From contig CM043957.1 of NCBI GenBank assembly GCA_014529385.2, forward strand, positions 71,695,003 through 71,759,002: a stretch of DNA of 64,000 nucleotides. Direction: 5' to 3'. The translations under genes and the position numbers were made by a program. The stretch's first letter is position 1; every line of letters begins with the position of its first letter. Below, one piece after another: positions 55,539 to 64,000 of this stretch. Source of the DNA: Adiantum capillus-veneris (taxonomy: Eukaryota; Streptophyta; Polypodiopsida; Polypodiales; Pteridaceae). The notes under the pieces are model-generated. The model had not been told where the DNA came from. It saw only the letters and a list, made by a program, of their open reading frames with translations, and searched no databases.

Positions 55539-58500
55539 ATGGCTGATAACAACAACACAAATGTGTTCAAGATGTTTGTTGCTGACGACAGGTTGCATGG
55601 GGATAACTACCCTATGTGGGCTTATATGATGCAATATGTTCTTGTGTCAAAGGGCATCTGGAACATTTTGCAGGGCATTGATGTACGTCCTGGTTCTGAG
55701 GATGTAGGCGATGTTGAGGATGTTGCAGGTCTTGCTGCAAGGATTGCTGCTGTTAGAGTTGTTTTGCCTAATGTAAAACAAGCTCATTGGGATGTTAAGG
55801 ATGCGTAGGCTCATGCATTGATTGCGTTGTCTGTGAAGCGCACCATTGTTCCTCACATCCGTTCAGCAAAATCTGCAAAACAAGCTTGGGACATTTTGGC
55901 TGGTCTTTATGCAAGTTTCCATGAGGCTAAAATTGGTTTGCTGCGTAAAGAGATGGAGTCGAAGATTATGCATGAGGAAGATGATATGGACACTTTCCTT
56001 GCTAGTATCAAGGATATCAATGAGCAACTTATTTTTGCAAGTGAAGTCATTTCAGACAGTTCCCTTGTGCAGACTGTTCTTGATGCCGTACTAGATTCTT
56101 ACCAAACTTTTGTTAGTACTTGGAGACTTATGACCCAAGGAAATCCTGAAGTTGTCAAGTTTGATGCATTATGCACATTGCTGTTGCAAGAGTCACTTTC
56201 CAAAAAAAACAGGACTAGGCAGTGTGTAGTTGAACAGGCTTTTATTGCTTCTCAAAGAAAGGGTGGTAACAACAATGCAGCCACTTCTTATGGTTCTGCG
56301 CGAGTGGCAAAAATACTGTTCCTAATGCTTCTGCTGGCAACACTTCGTCTAGCAATTTTGGTGATAAGGGCAAAAAGAAGATGCGTTGCCATTATTGTAA
56401 AGCTAATGATCACCTGATCAAGCAATGTCCTAAGTTGAAGGCAAAAGAGGCTAAGAAGAAAGAGGGTGGTTCCACTGCAAATGCTGGTTCCACTACAAAT
56501 GCAGCCATTGTTGAGTCTTCTGTGAAAGGAGACTGTAATGCTGATGTTGATGCAGAATGGGCTTCTAGCGTAGAGTGCACTTACAATCTTGCTGTCCATG
56601 ATGCATGCTTGTCAATTACTGCAGATTCACATGTGTGGTATTTTGACAGTGGTGCTACAAAGCACATTACCTCACATCGTGAATTGTTTACCTTTCTCGA
56701 GTCTGTCCCTCATGGGAATTCAGTCACTTGCGCCAACAATGCCTCTTATCCGGTTCAGGGAGTTGGAAAGATTGTGCTTACTGCTGCAAATGGCAGTTCC
56801 TTCACACTTGTTGATGCACTTTATGTACCTGGGATCAAGAAGAATCTCTTGTCTGTATCCGCACTTGCTAGACTTGGACTTGTAGTCAAATGTGTGGATG
56901 ACAGATGTACAGTTCATGATCTCAGTTTTGGCGATGAAATTGTTGCATCAGGCTTTTTGTGCCATGGGCTGTATAAGCTCACTTTGTATGACAAGTGTGG
57001 ATAAAATTTTGCAAATGCTGTTGCAGATTCAAGGGCTATTTCAGATGCAAAACTTTGGCATGCACGTTTTGGTCATCTGAATTTTGCCAGTTTGCTGCGT
57101 TTGCAAAAATCTGATATGGTTGCTTCTTTGCCGCCTCTTGAAGCACCTATCAAACATGTTTGTGAAGGCTGTATTTTGGGTAAGATGCAACGTTCTAAGT
57201 TTCCAAAGGATGGTTCAGTTCGGACCATATGCAGGTTGCAGCTTGTGCATAGTGATGTTTGTGGGCCCATGCAAACTCCGCCTTGGGCAATTACATGTAC
57301 TTCGTGACTTTCATTGATGATTACTCCAGGCATGCATGGGTATTTCCGCTTAAAGAGAATTCCAAAGTTTTTATGTGCTTGAAACAATTTCTGGCTATGG
57401 CTGAAAATGTCTCAAAATGTACTATGGGCACCCTCCGTTCCGATCGAGGGGGGGAGTATATGTCTCATGAATTTAATGCATTTCTGGCTAGTCGTGGGAT
57501 AAAACACCAATGTACAATGCCTTATACACCTCAGCAAAATGGTGTTGCTGAGAGGAAAAATAGGTCACTGACGGAAATGGCACGATGTATGGTCAAAAGT
57601 CAAGCTTTGCCGCATTCTTTTTGGCTTGAGGCCATCATGTGTGCCACTTATGTACTTAACAGGTGCCCTACGAAAGCTTTGCAGTCTATTACTCCATATG
57701 AAGCATGGCATGATAGAAAACCTTCTATTGAGCACATGCGTGTTTTTGGCTGTTTGGCATATGCTTTGGTGCCACAAGTGCAACGCAGAAAATTGGATGA
57801 TAAGGCTGTCAAATGTATTTTTGTTGGTTATAGTGCTGAAAGCAAAGGTTACAGTTTGTATCATCCACAAACAAAACGTATTCTGGTTTCTCGGGATGTA
57901 GTGTTTGTGGAAGATTCTGTTGAGCCCTTGCTGTCATGTACTAGAGACAGTAATGTAAGCTCATAGGACATTTATGACACTTTGTTGCCTCTTTTTAGTG
58001 GTGGAAATACGAATGTAAGTTCAACCGAGGCAAATGTACAACCTATGGGGGTTTCTGAAAATGTTCTAGATCAGCCTATTTCTGAAGCAGATGTACATGA
58101 TGTACTTGATGAGGAAAGGGCTGAAAATGAGCAGGCTAGAGGTATGCCAAAATGGCTGGTGCACACTTTGCGTGACAGTAAATTGGATGCACCTTTGTCT
58201 AGTCGTACTCCTTCAGGCTCTCGCCATGCATCTTATGCATCAGATTGTTATGCTTTGGCTGTGTCTAGTTTACATGATGTTGAGGAGCCTCTGTCTTTTG
58301 AAGAAGCACAGAATTCGGAAAATTGGATGGTTGCCATGCAATCAGAATATGATGCACTTATAGAAAATGACACATGGACTTTATGTGATTTGCCTCCTGG
58401 CAAAAAGGCCATTGGTACGAAGTGGGTTTACAAGTTGAAACGCAAGCCGGATGGTGAGATCGATCGCCATAAGGCTTGACTTGTTGTAAAAGGTTATGCA

Positions 58501-59823
58501 CAGTAAAAAGGAATAGATTATGAAGAGACTTTTGCTTCGACTTGTCGTATGACTACTGTGCGTTTTCTATGTGCAGTGGCAGCTCATTTTGGTTGGGATG
58601 TACATCAATTAGACATTGTTACTGCTTTCTTGAATGGTGACATATTTGAGGAAGTTTATGTAACGCAGCCTCACGGTTTTGTCATAAATGGACAAGAGGA
58701 CAAAGTGTGAAGATGTAAGAAGGCTTTGTATGGGTTGAAGCAATCTCCTCATGCTTGATATGAGAAAGCTGACACTCATTTGGCTAAACGAGGCTTTCGT
58801 AACAATCCAACAGAAAGCATATTGTATGTAAAGCATGAGGGTGATGTACTTCTCATCGTGGTTCTTTATGTTGATGATTTGCTGATCACTGGACCAAATG
58901 AGAGACATATTGCTGAATTTAAGGTTGATTTGAATGCTACTTTCAAGATGAAAGATTTGGGGCTGTTGCATCATTACTTGGGTATACAGTTTAAGCAGTG
59001 TGATGGTGGTATTGCCTTGTATCAGAAAAGTTACATAGAGACATTGCTATGTAAGTTTGGACTTGAGGATTGCAAACCTATTGCCACTCCCATGGAAACA
59101 GGTTTGAAGTTGATTCTACATGATGCTGGCGATCCTGCTGATGTCACTCTTTACCAAACTACTGTTGGCTGCCTCATTTATGTATGCAACACAAGGCCAG
59201 ATATTCAGTTTACAGTCTCACAGGTCAGCAAATTTATGCATAGACCAGGGTCTAAGCATTGGCAGGTTTTCAAGAGGATTTTCCGCTACCTTAGTGGCAC
59301 TTTACATCTTGGCTTGTTTTATCCCAAGGGGGGATCATTGCCACCAGACTTACATGCTTTTTTGGACTCAGATTGGGCTGGTTGTTTTGACACGAGAGTG
59401 TCCACAAGTGGTTTTTGTTTCATGCTTGGGAGTTCATGTATATCATGGTTGAGCAAGAAGCAACTTACTGTGGCCACTTCGAGTTGTGAGGCTGAGTACA
59501 GGGCAGTCTTCACAGCTACGATTGAGTGTGTATGGCTCAGATGCCTTATGGCTGATTTGGGTGTTGGACAGGACACTGCCAACACTATCTACACTGATAG
59601 TCAGAGCGCATTGGCAGATGCGAGGAACCTAGTTTTTCATGCTCGCACAAAGCACATTGAGGTGCATTACCACTATGTCAGGGAGAGGCTCTCAGCAGGA
59701 GAGATCAGCTTGGCTTATGTGCCAACACAGGACAACCTTGTAGATCTTTTCACAAAGGCATTGTCTCGTGAGAAGCTTGAAGCCTTCCGCAAAGCTTTGG
59801 GTTTACTCCCCTTTGTGGACTGA
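55539..59823 (+). pseudogene. Element C gag-pol polyprotein, 7 stops and 2 frameshifts
   Basis: It starts 'MADNNNTNVFKMF'. Gag runs to about 56290, where the frame shifts. The next frame carries the knuckle 'CHYCKANDHLIKQC', protease 'WYFDSGATKHIT' near 56637 and the integrase zinc region ('LWHARFGHL ... CEGCILGK'). A second shift lies near 57280. The last frame has the integrase core ('FVTFIDDYSRHAW', 'RSDRGGEYMS', 'PQQNGVAERKNR'), reverse transcriptase ('GTKWVYKLKRKPDG', 'LYVDDLL' near 58865) and RNase H ('LDSDWAGC', 'SCEAEYRAV', 'YTDSQSA'). Stops: TAG 55806, TAA 57002, TAG 57964, TGA 58477, TAA 58504, TGA 58708, TGA 58756. Most fit CAG/CAA/CGA to stop or TGG to TGA changes. Four of the seven lie in the first part of reverse transcriptase. 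No protein function is expected. Confidence 0.92.
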
Positions 59824-59887
59824 TCATGTCCTTAGGGCATGGAACTTCCCTTTACTCATGTGCCAGCTCTCGTTCACCGCATCACTC

Positions 59888-59898
59888 CAGGGGGGATT
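59888..59898 (+). promoter_or_regulatory. Element C polypurine tract
   Basis: The run 'aggggggatt' ends directly at the 3' LTR. Confidence 0.75.
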
Positions 59899-60125
59899 TG
59901 TTACCATATACATGTGGTAGTGATGTGTGTGAACACACTAGGACCGCCGGGGCATTTTTTCCCTCTTTAGGAGGTTTTTCCCCCCATGCATTGTATATAC
60001 GTCCATCACTCTAGGGCTATCCATCTTTCCATTGCACACTAAGTAATACACTCTCTATTGTGTGCCTTGAGCTTCCTTCGTCTTCTCCAAGCTGTGTGCG
60101 TTTCTATGCAACCCTAATTCCAACA
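59899..60125 (+). repeat. Element C 3' LTR (227 bp)
   Basis: Same ends and length as the 5' LTR. It carries T or A at most sites where the 5' LTR has C or G. Confidence 0.94.
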
Positions 60126-60447
60126 ATAGTCATGGGCTCTATGGTGTCACGTCAAGAATCTTTGTTTGTTGAGTGCTTGTCTTCAAATATTTATGTTGAA
60201 ACAACTTATCACTTATGTAACTTTGGACATTTTGCAAAAGAGATGTCGCTCTTAAGCAAAAAGTATCTATTCGTGTTTTGGCTAGCTAAGAATCTACTAA
60301 GTGATATATGAGAAATTTGAGTAATCCATGCACACATTGACACTAATGTTTTTTATGTATATCAAACTATAACTATCATGTCTAAACCTTGAAACCTCAC
60401 AATAGATTCACATTAGTCTTATTGCTAACTTTTTTGCCATAACACCC

Positions 60448-61720
60448 TTGCCATTCATGCCTACAATCTTCCATCTTCATTCATTCGCTTGGATTTTAGT
60501 TCGCTCAAGAATACTCACTCGCCGCATGGTAGGACTCACAAAAAATAGGCCATGGACCTCATTTTTTAGTAAAGCACTGCTACATGGTGGCTCAATGCTT
60601 GCAACAATACCTACAAGTGTGTATCAATCATATGCACCTATAGGTCTTCGTACTCATATAGCTCCTACCTCTCCCATTGTTTCAACAACTTATGCTCCAC
60701 AATCACAACATCCAAGCTCGTTATGCCACGGGAGGTTGCAATTCCTAGTTTGCGGGTAGCTTCAGAAGAAGGCTGGGATGGTAACCCTCTAGTTGAGTGT
60801 TTATATATCCTTGAGAGGCTAGACGAAGAAAAATATGTGGGAAAAGGACATATAGAGTATGCAAAATCACCCCACAAGGTACCATTCGTGTGGAAACTCT
60901 TGATGGAGTTGAAACCATTGGATTCCTCAATGGGAGTAAATTTAAAAGATACTACGATCCTTTAAGCCAAGAGGAGCTACGTGCCATTCATAAAAAAAAG
61001 ACAGCCAAGGTACAAGAAAAATTGAAAAAGATATAAGCTCAAGCTGAGACTAAGAAGCAACAACAACATATTAGACACCAACGAGAGGCCAACCTTGGAG
61101 TTACACATGCGTTTCACGTTGAAACAGAGGATGATTGGTTGGACTCTAACACACCTCTACGATACCCTATTGAGTTAAATAACGCCAATGGGAAAGTTCT
61201 ATATAACACCTTATTGGACACAGATGCTAAATATAATCTATTGGCATATGGAGTGTGGTGTCAATTAAGAAAGCCATCTCTAGATTAAAGTACTATCCAT
61301 GTCAAGGGTATCAAAAAGAAAGAAACTACGGTTTTTGGAATCTGACACACTTCTGTCAATTATGACAATGGGGTTGTAGCTCAAGAATTTTTGGTCATGC
61401 CTACTGGAACTATGGAAGGAAATATAAACCTAGGACTCACGTGGATGATAGCGACCAAATGCACTATTGATTGGGAGATTTGGAGTGTCACAACACAAAA
61501 AGCAACTCTTAGCCCTGCCACTCAAGTGATAGTCCCTGAGATATCACCTCTCGATAAAATACAATCCAAAATAGTGCATGTCCAAGAGGTTGAACCATCT
61601 ATGACTATAGCCCACATGACTATAGCCCAACCCTCTAGAGCTTCAACTTCTGTAGCTGAAATTAAGCTTGAGACACATAAGACCCATCGTGATATAACAA
61701 AGAAAACATACAAATGAGTC
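60448..61720 (+). pseudogene. Degenerate Ty3-like gag/protease region
   Basis: Broken frames run 'PTSVYQSYAPIGLRTH', then 'EGWDGNPLVECLYILERLDE', then lysine/glutamine-rich sequence near 60990-61070. Near 61140-61260 comes 'GKVLYNTLLDTDAKYNLLAYGVW', which has the layout of a retroviral-type aspartic protease of gypsy elements (normally a V-L-I/L-D-S/G-G-A motif; here L-L-D-T-D-A). Near 61410 'GNINLGLTWM' resembles the 'ILGRPWL' block downstream of that active site. In the living family this protease cuts the polyprotein. The active-site glycine is replaced by Asp, and stops occur near 61024 and 61287. Assignment is tentative. Confidence 0.4.
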
Positions 61721-62613
61721 TCTAAAGCTTCTTTAGCGACCATTTTGGATACTAAAAAATAGGAGCCTTATAAGAAACGTCCCACTTGCTCCCAAAAATG
61801 TAGGAAAACGTTGCGTTGGATTTCTAAATGACTATTGGAAGCCCAAGGCTACTATGAAGGAAATGATCAAATCTAGGTGCCAAAACAAAAATTGTTCTTA
61901 CTTGTCACCTAACCCAGGTGAGTCAAATCCTGTAACGATAAAGTCGCTCGAAGATCGTGGGGAAGGGAAAGATCACAGAACACTGTACACCTGATTCGGA
62001 GCTAGTTTGGATATCCAAGCGAGAAAGACTTATTTAGCTCAACTCAAACATAGAAAAAACAAATGAAGCTTCTTGCTCTTCATGTAGTTCATATACAAAA
62101 ATAGAAGCTTCGACACAATATCCACCTACCATTGTACATATCCATACAAACAAGAAAGAATTTGCACCTCCCATTGTAAGTTCACCACCTACAACAACGT
62201 TACAAATAAAATCATGGGAGAGTACCTTACCACCCTTGCAACTAGATGAAACACCTAGGGCGATCAAAAACTACCGATCAAAGTCTTCACCCATAACAAC
62301 TTGGAACAATTGGTTTCAAAAGGTGACGACATCGTTCCAAAAGATATGATCTACTTATTTGCTGACATCCGTCATTCACTTGCTCCCCTCTTAACCTTCC
62401 TCCTAGACCTCTCAATCTCCCCAATCTTAGGGATTGTATATATATAGCCCTATACTCAAGAAACAAAAATAAAAAAAGTAAAAGACAAGAGCGACCAAAC
62501 AAAAATATGAAAACCTACAAATTCATAATAACACATTATGCACAAGGACACGACCTTTTGACATGACCCTTATAATATTTGCACTCTAACCAAAATCTAT
62601 CTGTGTTATAGAC
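61721..62613. other. Decayed sequence, no gene recognised
   Basis: Only short frames with many stops. It probably continues the retroelement relic. Confidence 0.4.
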
Positions 62614-63045
62614 ATGGCTAGTATGATAGAGTCATCCACTCCTACCTTGGGTGAGAGGTACCCTCTTTATTTTTCACAAGTGTTTCACATAGTCTACCCG
62701 GTGCTTGCTTGTGAATGTGATTTCGTAGATACACTAGCGTGTGAGAAGAATTTTGAGGAATTAGAATGGCTGATATTTCTCTTGACCACGACTGATCCAT
62801 ACTTGGTAGCGGATGTCTCTCTGATTGCACTAGCTTACCCTCTTGACCAAGATGACTATAGACGTCTAGTGACATTCTTAGTGAACATTTGTGCCTCTAA
62901 GATGAGGAAGAGTTACATGATTACACGGATGACACGTATGGTCTCATGGATGATGACTTTATTTTTCTCAATGATGACAAGGATAGGGGTTAGACCCAGG
63001 GCTACCCGCCCATCTATTCAATATCCTGTTCCCTTGACTCTCTAG
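62614..63045 (+). pseudogene. Unrecognised 143-codon ORF
   Basis: An acidic, leucine-rich frame ('MASMIESSTPTLGERYPLYF ... DFVDTLACEKNFEELEWLIF') ends directly before a G6 run and a TG that could start an LTR. No domain is recognised. Its position suggests the 3' coding end of a retroelement. Confidence 0.25.
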
Positions 63046-63050
63046 GGGGG

Positions 63051-63750
63051 TGCAAATAATTAGGTTATGGTTCCTTATGTTGTTTGATTGTGTTCAATAA
63101 AGGTTGGTGTCTCTTGCCACTGATGTGCCTCCTAGAGGTATTCCTTGTGTTTTCTAGTGTGTACAGGAACGTATTCTAGTAATTGCCATTTTGAACTTCA
63201 TGAAATCCTTGTCTCATTCACTCTTTGAATCGAGCATGATCATAGACACGAACATGTGTTTCTTGTCCATTTGCATTGCCTCTTGTATTTTTTAGCATCC
63301 ATGTTTGCTTGATTTAATTGTGATTGTAGCACAATATATTTAGCACATTTATTTAATCTTAAAACATTAGATTCATTTTAATTTTTTGTCATAATCCCTT
63401 GTCTAAGTTTAAGAATCAAACAGTCCGACTAAGTTAGTTTGACCAAGTTAGGCGTTAGAGATCTTCTCTTAATACCATGGGGAATGCCTTTCTAATAATC
63501 AATGGTTACTTTAGGTTCTTAATCTGATTTAGGCATCATTGTGTGCAATGTACTAGGGCTTTCTAGTGGGCTTATTGAGCTTTAGCTTAAGTATTATAAA
63601 GGGAGTTTACTAGTGTGATGAGCCTAGGGAAAGTAACAATGTCAATATAAACCCCCAAAGTTACAAAATCGAAAGGCAATGAAAAAAAAAAAGAAACAAA
63701 AGTGCCAAGAATGTAAAATCTTAATTTGGTACTTCACTCACATGTATTGC
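63051..63750 (+). repeat. Possible LTR between a purine tract and a primer-like site
   Basis: Directly left is 'tctagggggg' (63041-63050), purine-tract-like. Directly right is 'tggtactagagccc' (63754), which differs from the usual tRNA-iMet primer word by a few bases. Inside is a TATA-like 'tattataaaggg' (63591). The terminal bases are not a clean TG...CA, so this is weak. Confidence 0.2.
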
Positions 63751-63783
63751 CTATGGTACTAGAGCCCTAGAGGTTTCCAGTGT

Positions 63784-63813
63784 GGGCGCTTTTCTTTGAA
63801 AAGAAAAATGCCC
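63784..63813. repeat. Short hairpin
   Basis: 'gggcgcttttcttt' pairs with 'aaagaaaaatgccc' with about two mismatches and a very short loop. Confidence 0.6.
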
Positions 63814-64000
63814 AAGGCATACAAAATAAGCACACACGTCAAAAATTGAATCAATGTGAAAAAACTTTGGGGAGTCAAAGAAAAGAGAATAATTCAGTTG
63901 ATGATTACATGAGCAATTCCTTTTATTGTAGCTTAACTACAAGGTCTTCTAGGTATAGCTTCTAGTCAGTTCTTGAACATGAAATACTTTGCTCTCACAA
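63814..64000. other. Window end, no gene recognised
   Basis: No supported gene or repeat to the end of the window. Confidence 0.4.

Larger units (their letters stand above)
54951..60125 (+). mobile_element. Copia element C, full length but decayed
   Basis: A 5.2-kb element with 227-bp LTRs differing at about 11 positions (about 95% identical), mostly C/T or G/A. Flanks read ATATT before and ATAGT after, a possible diverged target duplication. It has a primer site, gag-pol in three frames with seven stops, and a purine tract. It is older than elements B and E and the full-length relative of truncated element A. Confidence 0.93.

Noticed and set aside
24148-58758. U-to-C RNA editing restoring stops in the copia ORFs, as known in fern organelles
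   Set aside because: These are nuclear LTR elements. Such editing is known in organelles, and the stops occur with frameshifts and other decay in element C.
1-64000. tRNA, rRNA or other structural RNA genes
   Set aside because: No cloverleaf with A/B boxes or rRNA-like block was recognised by eye. The tRNA-like words are primer-binding sites of the LTR elements. A tRNAscan run would be decisive.

Overview
The window is nuclear DNA of a land plant. It holds one readable host gene, a MIKC-type MADS-box gene with the classic exon sizes. The rest is mostly retrotransposons and decayed transposons, with long (CT/GA)n and (TG)n(AG)n microsatellites. Several decayed genes (a MULE-like transposase with an unusual N-terminal zinc-binding region, and a ParB-like plus N4/N6 DNA methyltransferase gene) resemble families I associate with seed-free plants. 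A fern is my best guess, but this is inference; the sequence alone proves only a plant nuclear genome.

Layout. 0-9 kb: decayed intergenic DNA with a Ty3-type integrase relic (about 0.96-1.83 kb). 9.4-15.4 kb: the MADS-box gene on the + strand. Exons of 182, 82, 62, 100, 42, 164 and 94 bp can be read and join in frame to 241 codons. Intron 1 (3.8 kb) carries a LINE fragment on the opposite strand and two related LTR-like segments. 15.4-20.5 kb: no gene; a palindromic repeat and three compound TG/AG microsatellites. 20.5-22.7 kb: truncated copia element A. 22.7-35.5 kb: two tandem copies of an unnamed repeat (family D) with remains of an uncharacterised transposase, many long hairpins, and a large inverted repeat at the right end. 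Copy 1 is interrupted by copia element B (22813-28328, perfect TSD). 36.6-41.8 kb: young copia element E (perfect TSD, LTRs differ at 3 of 322 sites). 43.3-44.5 kb: unrecognised ORFs. 45.1-48.3 kb: a broken MULE-like transposase with a SWIM-like finger on the minus strand. 49.4-50.6 kb: an array of short GTCGAC-centred palindromes. 50.7-54.6 kb: an intron-containing, damaged gene with a ParB-like region and a beta-class DNA methyltransferase region. 55.0-60.1 kb: full-length copia element C, same family as A. 60.4-64 kb: degenerate Ty3-like gag/protease and a possible LTR.

How it fits together. The three copia elements with two LTRs each have tRNA-iMet primer sites, a polypurine tract and a gag-protease-integrase-RT-RNase H reading frame, but all are broken by stop codons. 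Nearly all these stops can be explained by C-to-T (or G-to-A) changes, as expected of methylated, silenced transposons. The best candidates for something undescribed are the ParB-like/methyltransferase gene, the palindrome array just upstream of it, and the hairpin family in 30.6-35.2 kb.
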